A stretch of 64,000 nucleotides of DNA from Eriocheir sinensis (GCF_024679095.1 NC_066531.1:10981364-11045363); one strand, 5' to 3'. Positions 37,195 through 48,989 are shown, counted from the stretch's first letter. The notes: a model not told the origin generated them from the sequence alone. Translations and numbers: made by a program.

Positions 37195-37585
37195 AGATAA
37201 AAGTAAAGAGTAGCCAAAATAGAGGTCAATTTCGAGTGGAGAGGTGTCTTGATACACTCTTCTTGAAATAAGTCAAGTCATAGACAGGGGGAAATACAGA
37301 CGAAGGAAGGTTGTTCCAGAGTTTACCTCTTGCATAAGGGTTTTGGATAGTATAGGGATGAGCATGAGTAGAAAGTCGTGTGCAGCGGGGCCGCGGGAGG
37401 GAGGGAGGCATGCAGTTAGCAAGTTCAGAAGAGCAGTCATCATGAAGATATCGATAAAAGATAGAAAAAGAGGCAACATAGCGGCGGAATTTAATTAAGA
37501 GGTAGAAGGTTGTCAGTAAGAGGAGGAGAACTGATGAGACGAAGAGCCTTAGACTCCACTCTGTCCAGGAGAGTTGTGTGAGTGG
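37195..37585 (-). mobile_element. LINE L6 3' fragment inside METTL27-like intron 3
   Basis: This is a 5'-truncated minus-strand jockey-like LINE. The frame carries TEWSLRLFVSS, CMPPSLPRPRCTRLSTHAHP and SVFPPVYDL, ending in RHLSTRN before the 3' UTR. It is antisense to the host gene and sits wholly in the intron (37099-37711). Confidence 0.82.
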
Positions 37586-37643
37586 AATTATTGTTATTGT
37601 TGTTGTTTCATATGTAAAGATTAATATACATATTTTTCTTTTA

Positions 37644-37645
<2 letters not shown>

Positions 37646-37711
<66 letters not shown>
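37646..37711 (+). repeat. (CT)n array forming the polypyrimidine tract of METTL27-like exon 4
   Basis: About 64 bp of pure CT repeats end CTCTCTCAG at the splice acceptor, so the microsatellite itself provides the pyrimidine tract. Confidence 0.85.
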
Positions 37712-37804
37712 ACACATACGACCTGGTGGTCACCTCGGGCGGTATGGGCGAAGGTCACATCTCACACAGTGGCCTCGACGACGTTGTGCGCGTCGCAAAG
37801 AACG
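37712..37804 (+). CDS. METTL27-like: METTL27-like methyltransferase, exon with motif TSGGMGEGHI
   Basis: Residues 131-161. The exon gives DTYDLVVTSGGMGEGHISHS, then GLDDVVRVAKN, the fourth-strand and following helix region that is very characteristic of METTL27 proteins (D-x-V-x-x-x-G-x-x-G-E-G-H-I). It joins exon 3 in phase through a split Asp codon and ends in phase 1 at AACG before GTGAGT. The next exon should start by completing a glycine (KPGG-type turn) but was not located within the window. Confidence 0.9.
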
Positions 37805-37879
37805 GTGAGTGAGTAAGTGAGCCTGCGTGCCTGCGTGCGTGCGTGCGTGAGTGAGTGTGAGTGTGAAAGTGTTTTTACA

Positions 37880-38536
37880 AAAAAGCACGGAAGCATAGTT
37901 TTTAAGGACAATAAGAGACTCCATCAGGTCCATAAGCCTTCTGAGAGTTGAGGCCAGAGAGGGCATTGAAAACATCATTTGGAAGAATCTTAATAACGGG
38001 CATAAAGGATTCAGAGGGGGGGTGAGTAGGAGGAATATGCCCATAATCGTGCAGGGTGGAGTTCTTACAGAAAGTTTGAGCCTTAGAGACAGATGAGACG
38101 GCAGTGCTGTCGTCAGGGTTAAGGGAAAGAGGGAAAGAGTAAGAAGTGAAATTGGAGGAGACATTTTTGGCTAGATGCCAGAAGTCACGAGAAGAATTAG
38201 AAGAAGCAAGGTGTTGACATTTTCTATTGATTAAAGCAGTTTTGGTAAGTCAGAGAATAGATTTGGCCCGATTCCGGGCTGAAATTTAAAAGCCATAGTT
38301 AGCGGGAGTTCGAAGGCTCTGGAACTTTTTGTGAGCTGCCTCTCTATCTTTAATAGCACGAGAACAAGCACGATTAAACCAAGGATTTTTAGTATGAGGA
38401 GTAAAAAAAGAACGTGGAATGTATGCCTCCATTCCAGAGACAATCACCTCTGAGATGCGCTGGGCACACACAGAGGGGTCTCTCTCCTGGAGGCAGTAAT
38501 CATTCCACGGGAAATCGGAAAAGTACATCCTCAGGT
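37880..38536 (-). mobile_element. LINE L7 fragment, interrupted by G3
   Basis: This is a minus-strand jockey-like LINE segment covering the linker and early [36 protein letters not shown], then NALSGLNSQKAYGPDGVS near 37930. Several shifts break it. At 38537 the LTR of G3 begins, so G3 appears to have inserted here. The expected other half of L7 is not found at the far end of G3. Confidence 0.8.
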
Positions 38537-38965
38537 TGTAACGGTGTAACGCTTGGTTGCGGGGACTTGCGGGCGTGAAGGGAAACTCTTGCTGTCTTAG
38601 AATAAATTATTCTTAACCTAAGATACAGCGTAGCGTGGGTGAGAGAGACGAGACGCTAGGTGTGTGTCGTGCGAGCTCTCTCGAAGGAGTGACGAGTTTC
38701 AGAGTGGAAAATAATGAAGTTACAATTGGTCACGTATGTCAAGGTGACCTCTAAGCTTGATGAAATGCTTTGTATACAAACTGAGATGGTAAACACTGAC
38801 AGCTGACATTCCTACAAGGTGGCGTGATCTATCTGTCGTGGATTTTTTCCATTGATATTGCATGCCTAATCCGTGGTGATAATAAGTAATAATAATAATA
38901 CATTGATATACTACAATTACTATAACACTGCTCGGTCACCTACCGCTGATCGCGACCTCGCGACA
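38537..38965 (-). repeat. G3 LTR (3' LTR of the minus-strand element)
   Basis: On the minus strand the 429-bp sequence begins TGTCGCGAGG directly after the purine run TTTTTTGGGGGG and ends CACCGTTACA. TG...CA ends and the adjoining polypurine tract support an LTR. No second copy is seen at the 5' end of G3. Confidence 0.7.
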
Positions 38966-39207
38966 CCCCCCAAAAAATCTAATTAGTAGTGGATCCGATA
39001 TAGTGTGAACATGTTGAGCAGACTGCTTATGGGACAAGTATATGAAAACAATGGCTAAGCAGGAATACTCGTGTAGTAATGACATAAATAATGAGAGGTA
39101 ACACCAGCGGGTGCGACATAAATCAGAGAAATATTCTCTCAATGGAGAAACATAAAGACACAAGTATCTGTAGTTAACAAGTGGCATATTGACAGAACAT
39201 GAAATGC

Positions 39208-41010
39208 TCATCCAGCTTCCAAAAAAGAAGAAGAAGAACAACAATAGGTGGGAACATAGTACAATGTTAAGGTACAGGAGCAGGAGAAATGACAGATTTC
39301 TTGCCTTTGTCTTGCGTGAGAAAAAAAAAAATACCTAGCCAGGGGCTTCCCTGCATCCTGTCGCCTTGTCTGAACAACCAAATAATCGTGCAGGACAGAG
39401 TTCCTCCTAATAAGGTAGCACATGACGACGAGACTGACGAACATCAGAAACATTGGCACAAAAATTCCAGGGTACAAGTAGGTGAGGTGCAAGTATTCAG
39501 GCAGCGTTTCCTCCAGGGTTTCTGCAAACTCTGTTTCGTTTGCGAAAGATAATGAATTAAGGGAATTAGTCACATAAGAGATGCTGGAGAAGATGTTATC
39601 GAGAGGCCGCAGAGGAAACACTCGATGGGAAATATTGGCCGTGAACACCAGACGGATCCTGAACGGGTACGTTGTTATGTTAGTGGAGCGGATATAGCAT
39701 GCTTCCGCTATGGCATAGTGACCAGTAACCCGTTGATAAGTGGTACCCTCCGGGCAGATTACCGATACATAGAAGGACTGAGGAAAATTGAAATATTGCA
39801 GACCCTGAAAGTTCTTATGGAAAACAGGTGTTGGTGGAAGTTGCTTGTAAGGGCACAGGGAAAGAGCGTCAGACGCGTTCACCCGGGTGAGGGCGATCTC
39901 GCACACTCCTCCCCATCCGGTAGGAAGGCAAAAAGAGACGCAGAGCAATAGAATCGCCTGAAGACCGTTTCCTTGCAATATAGCTACCCGTTGAATACAG
40001 AGCGAAATCCTCCGCGATTAAGAAAAGAGACGGGTACGTGTCCAGGGCTAACACACTGTCCTTGGCGGAAAAGGGAAATGGAACAATTTCATGTGCCTCA
40101 AACACGTCCGCCCTCTGAAACGGAACATGAATGATTATGGCATCGGGCGTGAGGGTGGACTCGATCAAGGGGTAAAAATATTGACTCATGTCTGGGGTAA
40201 ATAAAGGCTTGAGACTATAATTTTGATACCCGATATGGATAGTCGTTCTCAAATCGTGTAGAGGGAACAAGGCAGGTGTGACTCTACCGTGCGCTGCATC
40301 AACCATGTTGCTAATAACCTGCTGATTTGCCGTTGCGACAGAGTTAATGACGTTTTCCAGTACATGCAAGGCCTGATCAAGGAGGAAAAACTGATTCACC
40401 TGGTCGATCTGCTTGACAAGTATGTTGATAACCTCTACCATCTTATTTGTTTGCTCTAGCAGTTCCTCAATGTGAGTATGCAATCGCGCAAGTTTTCTAC
40501 AATTGGCGTTGATCACCCTGCGATTTCGGGCAGCAAAGGAAAGTACATGAGAGTAGTGGTCCCGCAAATCGCGCACGTTCTCGTCGGTTGCCGTACCGAA
40601 GAGGAACTTGAGGCGGACTCAACGATGTTGAGCAATCCCCTCTTTACCCGAGAGTGAACTGAGTGAAAACAATAATCCATGTCTACCTCATCAACTTTTC
40701 CCCGTAAGAACAGAATCCTATCCTCCAGTAGTTGAAAAGTATTCAGAGAGTTGGTACTAGAAGGTGCCTTTGATTCCCTAGTCTTGGTAGCCCGTATGAC
40801 GTCTGCCATACCGAGTAGTTTTTCTGAGACTATCTTGATTGTGTCTGTGGTGTTGGTCAAGGAAGTATATGGATATTTTACGAGGAGCACATCTTCTATG
40901 AGGAAGACCTCTCCTGTGTGTGCCGTGAGGGCGCCAGGCTTCAGGTGGATGTGTGTCGTTGCAAGCAGGGTGCCGAGGTACAACAAGATGATCACAAAAC
41001 GCAACATCAT
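39208..41010 (-). pseudogene. G3 envelope-like glycoprotein, broken
   Basis: An errantivirus-type envelope mediates membrane fusion and is related to baculovirus F proteins. The frame starting at 41010 opens with a hydrophobic signal peptide (MMLRFVIILLYLGTLLA), and a basic furin-type RVKR site lies about residue 133. A shift near 40570 precedes the fusion region and a long heptad-like helical domain (40576-40300 area). A second shift near 39930 separates the ectodomain from the Cys-rich distal part. A membrane span (GIFVPMFLMFVSLVVMCYLI, about 39470-39410) precedes a short cytoplasmic tail. The frame then runs on past the natural end. The two shifts make the copy non-functional. Confidence 0.75.
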
Positions 41011-41037
41011 GATCTGAAAGTGGTGGGAATGAATTAT

Positions 41038-42160
41038 TTAAACTCGTGGTCTCAAGTTATAGCTATGGGTGTTGGGATTATCTTGTTGAACATTTGACTC
41101 TGAGGGGGAATTACCAATATCAAGGTCCAAGGGTGAGGTAATTACTTTCAGACGATCACTGTGAACTTCTAGACTAACTCCACTATTTGACTCAAGAACC
41201 TCGAACCTATTATTTCCCCTGACATTCCGAACAACACGATAAGGACCCACAAATTTTACCCCCAGTTTTGAACTTCTTTCCGCTTGCTTAATCATGACTG
41301 TGTCACCCTCTTTTAATTCCACCGGGACGGCCTGTTTGTTTTGTTTTGACATCATTTCAACCTTTATAGCGTTTAACGTACACCTAACCTCGGAGTGTAT
41401 CTTGGAAAACATATGCATCTGCTGTTGCGCGTACTTATCAGTGTTGTAGAAAGGTTGGTGTGGTTTTCTTAGGAAGTCGTACGGAAGACGTTTCTCCACC
41501 CCATGTAAGATGTAGGAGACTTCCCCGTAGAGTCGTTTACCGACGTATTTATGGAGGCGGCTAGGTGCGATAGCCAATCCTCCCAGTTATCGTGGAGATC
41601 GTTCACGATAGGCCTGAGGACCGGTAAGATTTTCCTATTAGCCCTCTCCGCCAACCCATTAGCAGCTGGGTGGTAAGCTGTGATGAAGGATTGCGTGATT
41701 TTAACTGAGCGCATATTTCGCTCAATACTGCGTTCCTAAACTCGGTGCCATTGTCACTCAAAAGAATTCGAGGAGACGAATGTGGACACAACACGTGAGT
41801 CACGAGGGCATGGGCCACACGTGTGGCTGTCTTGTCCTTGAGAGGCGCTAGAACTAGAAACCTAGAGAACTGGTCGACGCACACCAATAAGTAGCGCGAA
41901 CCATGTTGGCTTTGGGGGATCTGTAATAAGTCTATATTAACAACATCCCATGACGCCTCTGGTACTGGGTATTGCAACATAGGTGCTGGCCCTTTGACGG
42001 ACCCCTTGTACTTAGCACAAACGACGCAATGTGCGACATGTTTTTTCTACATCAACCCGTAATGTGGGCCAGTAGAATTTTCGTCTGGTGACAGATAGCG
42101 TCTTGTCTCTTCCTGGGTGACCCGCAGTGGGTGTGTTATGGACCAGCTTAAGCGTCACGG
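41038..42160 (-). pseudogene. G3 integrase
   Basis: The zinc-binding region (AGHPGRDKT, then RRKFYWPTL and a Cys pair disturbed by a shift at about 42030) leads to the core. The first Asp is in WDVVNIDLL (about 41935), the second in LLSDNGTEFRN (about 41750) and the Glu in ANGLAERANR (about 41655). The C-terminal module has ELKEGDTVMIKQ and KFVGPYRVVRNVRGNNRFEV. Frame changes near 42030, 41700 and 41520 split it into three open pieces. The gene ends LRPRV at 41038, just past the env start at 41010 in the minus direction. Confidence 0.82.
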
Positions 42161-44230
42161 GGACGTATTTGTCTGGGATGACCAGTTGGTCTATAGGTAC
42201 CGGTTTGGTTGGCCATGACCTACAAAGGAGATTGTCCTCTGATAGGAGGAATTGTGAAAAGGGAACTGGCAATTCAGGAAGGTTTGTTTCGTCTCCCGAC
42301 TCTAGGGCGTAAATTAACCTCTTCCACACAGGGTGGTCTCGCTGAGCAGTGTGTAGCTCAGGTGAAGTGAAGTTGTGGATGACCTCTGGGGTGGTAATCG
42401 CGCCTATCGGAATATTCCGAGATAAGGCATCTGCGACCACATTTGTTTTCCCGGTGATATATTTTATCTCCGGATTGTATGCTTGGATCGTTAAGAACCA
42501 TCTTGCCAGACGACCGTGTAGGTTTTTTCCCTTGAAAAGATCAGTTATGGCCGCGTGGTCCGTATACACCACAATTTTGTACCCCATCACTATGTCACGA
42601 AAATGCTTCAGAGCCCACACAATGGCAAGAGCCTCTAGGTGGGTAACAGATTAGTTCTTTTCCGGAGCTGTAAGTACTCGACTGGCGAACGCTATCACAT
42701 GCTTTTTGCCGGACTTATCTGTTTGCATCAGAGCGGCTCCTAGTCCACTAGCCGAAGCGTCGGTACAAAGCTGAAAGGGGTCCTTGAAATCCGGAAAGAC
42801 GAGGACCGGAGCCTGTGTAAGCGCTTTCTTTAAATCCTCAAAACTCGTTTGTTGAGCTGGGAGGCACTGAAATGGTACGTCTTTCTTTAAAGATGGGTTA
42901 GGGACTCGCGCGTGCTGCGAAGTCCATTATGAAAGGCCGGTAATAACCTGCGACGCCCAAGAAAGACCGTACCTTGTCCGCAGACGTTGGCTGAGGGAAC
43001 TCGGCAATAGCCTTTATTTTGTCGTCCACTGTGTGGATACCGAATTCGTCCACGATATGCCCCAATAACTTGATCCGAGGCTTTAAGAATTCACATTTGG
43101 TGAGTTTGAGCTTTAATCCGACCTCTTGAAGTCTGTGTAGGACTGCTTTTAGTGTTGCCATGTGTGCATGCACGTCTTTACTTGCTATAATGATGTCGTC
43201 TAAATACACATAAACAGTTGCCCAGCAAGTCACCAAAAATACTGTTCATTGTCCTTTGGAGGGTCAAGGGAGCTCCTTTGAGCCCGAACGGAATCATCGT
43301 CCACTCATAGTGTCCATGAGGAGTGCTGAAAGTCGTTATTTCACGGGACTCGGGGGTCATAGGCAGTTGCCAGTAGCCACTGACCAGATCTAGACTCGTA
43401 AAGACTTTATTTCCTCTACCGAGACACATCAGAAGATCTCTAAGAACGGGAAACGGAAAATGATCATCCACGGTCGCGTTGTTCACACGCCGGAAATCAA
43501 TCACAGGACGATAAGAACCGTCTTTCTTTGGAACCAGAAACAAGGGTGAATTCCACGGGGAGTTCGATTCTTTGATGACACCTTGTTCTAACATATCAGA
43601 TATAAGTTGCTGCACTACTTCCCTCTGACTGTGGGGAAGCTTGTATGCATTGATATATACAGGATTGGTATTGGGTTTTAACTTAATGTGACTGTGTTCA
43701 GCACACTGCGTAACTCCAAGCGGCTCGCCTGGTAGAGCAAGCGCCCCCCTATAATGTTCCAGCAGCCGGACTAAGGTTGGCTTAATTTCGGAATTGTGTG
43801 CAACTTTTAGGAATGGCTCTAAATTAGCTGTGTCTTGTTCGGGAGAAGCCTGACACGCCGAGGTTATGCCTGAGACTTGGGCTGAAGGGTATGCAGCTGG
43901 TTCCGGGGCTACATTTTTCCCATACACTAGACACTGGCATAATCTAACCCCTTGTTTTAAGGATACAGGGGATCCTGACGTGTTTATTACCAATGCCTCT
44001 GCAATACCTCCCTCTTTGACTATCGCGAGAGTTACCTCCACCGTCACCCGGTGTATGTGTGGTGCTCCGTCGATACACACATCACTGCCCGTTGGAGGAG
44101 CGTTAGGTAACCGGATTTTAACAAGTTTTGTAGCACGATCCGGAACTACTTGAGGACCTTCTACGACTGCCGTTACTGTCCGCCATAAGTCTGTAATGTT
44201 TTCGTGTGGTTTGACCGTAAGAGGTGACAC
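42012..44230 (-). pseudogene. G3 reverse transcriptase and RNase H
   Basis: The RT palm is clear: SPWNSPLFLVPKKDGSYRPV, the LDLVSGYWQLPM block, FGLKGAPLTLQRTMN (where most family members have AP-x-TFQR) and YLDDIIIASKD (about 43200). A frameshift between 43178 and 43236 separates the FGL block from the YxDD block, and shifts near 42900 and 42650 separate RT from RNase H. RNase H retains VVYTDHAAITDLF and the ending IKYITGKTNVVADALSRN. These enzymes copy the RNA genome into DNA. The catalytic Asp pair is intact but the reading frame is not. Confidence 0.87.
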
Positions 44231-44314
44231 TTGGGCGGTGGGAGACCCTGAGTCTGTGGTGGTTGGTCATTTTCCCCTCTGAGGGCAGGATTACAGGTGA
44301 CATAGGCGATGGAT

Positions 44315-45079
44315 TTACCATCCCTGTATGCGTCGTCCTTGATACACGATCGCGGTGCTTTCAGGGTTTATGGTTATGTGCAGGTTTTTCATGGCGTTTA
44401 ATCCTAAGATCCCATCCACAGGTATGGCAAACCTGCTAGATACATAAAATAAATCTCGAAAGGAACATACCTTTTCATGTAAGCTGACTGTTAGTGGTAC
44501 TCGCCCAAGGATTCCCAAAGTGGTGCCTGTCACGCCTACCACATTCAGGTCGTTCTCTTGGAGCGGCCAATTTCCCCCTCTCGTCTGTCGTGTCAGTGAC
44601 CTGTAAGCGGAGTCTGAGATTACATTGACTGTTGCACCTGTGTCTACCGCTAAGGTGAGTTAAATTTTGCCTACCTTTCAAGGGAGGGCAATTATGCTTG
44701 TCCGTCCCAAGGCGGCAGTGACTGAGTCAAGTTGCTCCCAATTAGCATCGTCCTTATGGGATACTTGGATGTACGCCTTGGAGCTGTCACAAAGTCATGC
44801 CTTTTTATTCTGAGAAGAGGAGGAGTGTGGTTTACTGTCCGCCGAGGACTTGTTCTTCTGTTCCTCCTTGGCCTTTTGTATTGCATAACAACTGTCTGAA
44901 TCATGAAAACAATTCCCGTGGACATGGCAAAAGGCAGCCTTCCGCTGATGGTTTGGCCTAGGGTTCCTGTATGATGAGTGATGGCCACCCCTGTAACCTC
45001 CTGATCTCCTATCAGATCCCTGTCTTGAGTGTGTTGAGTCCCTACGTTTCGCGAAGCAAGAATTCTCGGAATGTTCCGT
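44315..45079 (-). pseudogene. G3 protease and gag nucleocapsid remnant
   Basis: At 44631-44647 the minus strand encodes VDTGAT, the catalytic motif of retropepsin-type aspartic proteases. The later IPVDGILGLNAMKNL is the conserved ILGxD/N-type block of that fold. Upstream, the frame 45079-44795 is basic and Gly/Arg/His-rich (RRSGGYRGGHH) and contains a C-x2-H...H-x4-C-like cluster (FCHVHGNCFHDSDSC), a nucleocapsid zinc knuckle of the type found in Gypsy gag. The long open frame that continues to 45190 includes repeat R and is not gag. Confidence 0.7.
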
Positions 45080-45138
45080 TAACAATAGGAGGACGAGGAC
45101 AGACAGTGGAAGATAAACGAGTAACAAGAGAGACAAAC
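45080..45138 (-). repeat. Repeat R copy A, first part (continues at 48806-48957)
   Basis: The sequence TTAACAATAGGAGGACGAGG to GAGAGACAAAC is nearly identical to 50932-50983. Its continuation (ATTAAAGACGCAACACGG) is found 3.7 kb away at 48806, because LINE L3 inserted between GACAAAC and ATTAAAG. Confidence 0.85.
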
Positions 45139-48100
45139 TGAGACAGGCTGGAGTAAGTAGGAAGACACCTACCGAACGGGAGCAAGCCACTCCCGGTGAG
45201 GTATATGTGGGAAGTGAGAAGGGAGCTGAAGCCCTCCAAAGAACCTTCCCATGTCCTCACTAACTGTTTCCCTATTGTCTCACCAACACCAGAGAGTAGT
45301 CCAGCATGCTCTCTAAAGACATCTCCTCTCTCTATCCACACCACACTACATTCACACAATATATTCACCTTTTCCCAAAATTGAAATTTCAAAATGGCGC
45401 ACCTTCACCTTGCCTCGGAGTCCCCGCTTCGGGGGGGACCACAAATTCCCCCAGGGAGGACTCCACTTCTGACTGCCGACCCGGGAGGTGTTTTGATAAC
45501 TCCTCAAACCTCTTTCTTCTCAATTTCTGCAACATTCGCGGTCTTCGTTCTAATTTTCATTCTGTGAAACACCATCTCTCTTCCTCTAAACCTCACCTTC
45601 TTTTCCTCACCGAAACACAGGTTTATGAGGCTACTGACAGCAATCTCTACTCTGCTCCTCCTACTATCTCTATCCTAAATTTCAATGCAAAGCTGGATGT
45701 TGGCCTACGTGCGCAACGACATCACTTGCTCGTGACCACAACCTTGAAACTTCAGAATTTTCCACCAACTTGCTAAGAATTCATTGTCATTCTATAATTA
45801 AATACATCTGTGCTGTTTATCTCTTACCTAACTCTACTAACTAACTAAAGTGGAGCACATCTTGATCCACTCTCCCTTCGCTGAAATCTCCATCCTAGGA
45901 GATTTCAGTGCTCACCACCAGCTTTGGCTGTCTTGGAGACAGGCCCAACATTCTAGACCTCTTCCTTACCTCTAACCCTTCTGCTTATGCTCGTGGGCTC
46001 CCCCGATCACAATCTTATTTCTGTATCCTGTTCTATCGCTCCTGTACACCCTCTGGACCAACCGAAGAGGCGATGTTTCAAGCATTTTGCTTCAACTCGG
46101 TGGGACGACCTGAGGATGGAATGGAGGCATACATTCCACGTACTTTCTCTACTCCTCATGCTAAAAAGCCTTGGTTTAATCACGCTTGTTTTCGTGCTGT
46201 CAATGATAGAGAGCCAGCTCACAAAAGGTACCAGAGCCTTCGAACTAATGCTAACCATGAACTTTACATTTCTGCCCGGAATCGTGCCAAATCTATTCTC
46301 CGACTAACCAAAAACTCTTTCATTAATAGAAAATGCCAAAACCTTGCTTTCTCTAACTCTTCCCGTGACTTCTGGCATCTAGCCAAGAACAATTCCAACT
46401 TAACTTCTTCATCTTTCCCTCCACTCCTCAGTCCTGACTGCAACACTGCCGTCTCATCTATCTCTAAGGCTGAACTCTTCTCTCAAACTTTTTCTAAAAA
46501 CTCGACGCTTGACGAGTCTGGGCATATTCCTCCTACTCATACCCCCCCTTACTCTCTAATGCCTGTTATAAAGATTCTTCTTAGTTATAGTTTTATATGC
46601 CCTCTCTGGCCTCAATCCTCATTAGGCTTATGGACCTGATGGAGTGCTTCCTATTGTCCTTAAAACTGTGCCTCAGTGCTGTCACCCTGCCTGGTCAAAC
46701 TCTTTCGCCTCTGCCTGTCAACATCTACCTTTTCTTTCTGCTGGAAGTATGCCTTCATACAGCCTGTGCCTAAGAAGGGTGACCGTTCCAATCCTCAAAC
46801 TACCGTCCTATAGCTTTATTTTCTTGTCTATCTAAGCTTTTGAATCAATCCTCAACCGGAAGATTCAAAAGCACCTTTCAACTTCTGACCTTCTATCTGA
46901 TCGCCAGTATGGGTTTTCACAAGTGGCGTTCTACTGTGTTAGCATTTTTGTTACCAACTTTAAGTGGTTTGTGTTATGTGTCAATATTTAATAATTTTAG
47001 GCGCGAACTGTTATCTCACGTCAGGTCCGGTGATCCTGTTGCCTGCGTTCTCCAGTTGAGACACAATAGCCTTTTAGTTAAGTGATGTGGCCGAGCGGTA
47101 GCCGGGATAAGTTCACTTTAGTTCACTTTAGTTCTCTCTCTCAGGTTAATACAAATACCAAATGTATTTTAACTGTATTAACAGTTGTACTACATAAGGT
47201 TTACAGTTTGCGTGAGCGAGACGCACGAAATCAGAGGCAGGGCGCGGGGCGGCAGAGCACCGCTCGCCTGCCTGTCACCCGTCTTCCCTCCTTCGTCTTT
47301 GCGTTGTTCGCCCGTTTTATTTGCTTGTAGTTCGTCCGGAAGGGTGGGGGTTCCGGTTGATGACGGCTGATGAAAGTCATCATTTGCTGATCCTAGTGTC
47401 AGTTCATCACAGCTTCCCACGGCCAAAAGCACGACGTGTTGTTAGACATCCTGTTGTGCGACACCGACCGGGTGTCGCCACACGTACAGTCATACATACA
47501 CATGTACATTATAATATACACATTACATCTGGTGATCTCCTTGCCTTCCTAAATGACTCTTGGTCATACTCTTAGCTGTTTCGGTGAAACCTTTGCTATT
47601 GCGCTGGACATGTCAAAAGCTTTTTTGATAGGGTCTGGCACAAATCTTTGCTTTCCAAACTACCCTCCTACGGTTTCCATCCTCTGTACCTTTATCTCCA
47701 GCTTCATTTTTGATCGTTCTATTTCTGCTGTGGTAGACGGTCACTGTTCTTCCCCTAAATCTATTAACAGTGGTGCCCCACAGGGTTCTGTCCTATCTCC
47801 CACTCTATTCCTGTTGTTCATTGATTATCTTCTTTCCAAAACGAACTGTACTATCTATTCTTACGCCGACGACTCCACTCTGTATTACTCAACTTCTTTT
47901 AATAGAAGACCCACCCTGCAAGAACGTAACGATTTAAGGCTGGAGGCAACATAACGCTTAGCCTCAGACCTTACTATTATTTCCGATTGGGGCAAGAGGA
48001 ACATGGTGGCCTTTAAAGCCTCAAAAACACAGTTTTTCCACCTATCCACTCGACACAATCTTCCAAACAACTATCCCCAATTCTTTGACAACACTCAGCT

Positions 48101-48805
48101 ATCACCTTCTTTAACACTAAACATCTTCGGTCCATTCTTAACTCAAAATCTCAACTGGAAACATGATATCTCATCTCTTACTAAATCAGGTTCCTCGAGG
48201 CTGGGCGTTCTGTATCGTCTCCGCCAATTCTTCTCCCCCGCACAGTTGCTATCCATTTACAGGGGCTTTGTCCGCTCTCGTATGGAATATGCATCTCATG
48301 TGTAGGGGGGGGAGGGCACTCACACAGCTCTCCTTGACAGAGTGGAGTCAAAGGCTCTTCGTCTCATCAGCTCTCCTCCTTATACCGATAGTCTTCTACC
48401 TCTCAAATTCCGCCGCCATGCTGCCTCTCTTTCTATCTTCTATCGATATTTTCATGCTGACTGCTCTTCTGAAATTCCTAACTGCATGCCTCCCCCGCTC
48501 CCGCGGCCCCGCTGCACACGACTTTCTACTCATGCTTATCCCTATACTGTCCAAACGCCTTATGCTAGAGTCAACCAGCATCTTCACTCTTTCATTCCTC
48601 ACGCTGGTAAACTCTGGAACCATCTTCCTTCATCTGCATTTCCTCCTGCCTACGACTTGAACTCTTTCAAAAGGAGGGTATCAGGACACCTCTCCTCCCG
48701 ATATTGACCTCTTTTTGGACACTCCTTTGACCTTTATTCAGGAGCAGGTAGCGTTTTTTCTTTTCTTTACGCCATTGAACTGTCTCCTTAGGTGTAAAAA
48801 AAAAA
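45139..48805 (+). mobile_element. LINE L3, jockey-like, near full length, interrupted by repeat F
   Basis: The 5' end (GGAGTAAGTAGGAAGACACC, 45149) and the poly-A tail (48788-48803) are both present. The endonuclease region (45393-46100) is broken by several deletions. For example, the GDFN block reads GDFSAHHQLW and parts of the following block are missing. RT pieces include DMSKAF (47607), GAPQGSVLSPTLFLLF (47770) and YADDSTLYYS (47860). The C-terminal block spans 48003-48707. Repeat F lies inside it at 46937-47531. It inserted into repeat R copy A. The empty site is preserved in R copy B (about 50983). Confidence 0.88.
46937..47531 (+). repeat. Repeat F copy 1, likely solo LTR, inserted in L3
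   Basis: 595 bp lie between two points that are adjacent in L1 (after TTCTACTG and before GATCT). It starts TGTTAGCA and ends near CACATTACATCTG, so TG...CA ends are possible, with short CTG next to each edge. It contains GTGGCCGAGCGGTAGCCG (about 47087), which resembles a tRNA-Ser/Leu A box, and a GC-rich block. Related pieces occur inverted at 57330-57683 and 60960-61290. Confidence 0.6.
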
Positions 48806-48957
48806 AAAAAAACATTAAAGACGCAACACGGACAACAAGGAGCGCGACGAGAGACAAGAACATCAATACATTCACTAATTGAGTCTGTGCTGCCACACCA
48901 TTTTTCTTGTCTCACCGGAGGGGAGTACGCGATCGTTTCAACGGGGGCTTGCTATAG
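48806..48957 (-). repeat. Repeat R copy A, second part
   Basis: This continues R after the L3 insertion and matches 50984-51126. On the minus strand the outer edge reads TATAGCAAGCC, where copy B has TGTAGCAAGCC. It is preceded by a run of six G in GGGGGGCATTATC, which could be a polypurine tract, so R may be an LTR of a small minus-strand element. Confidence 0.6.
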
Positions 48958-48989
48958 ATAATGCCCCCCAGTGACGAGAAAGGAGGAAC

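Larger units (their letters stand above)
38966..45079 (-). mobile_element. Gypsy/errantivirus-like element G3, minus strand, 5'-truncated
   Basis: Order on the minus strand is gag end, protease, RT, RNase H, integrase, env and LTR, the layout of an env-bearing Ty3/Gypsy element (errantivirus type). All gene blocks are identifiable but carry frameshifts. The 5' LTR and most of gag are absent. At about 45079 the gag reading joins directly to repeat R, suggesting a later rearrangement. It lies downstream of the last METTL27-like exon found, in antisense orientation. Confidence 0.85.
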
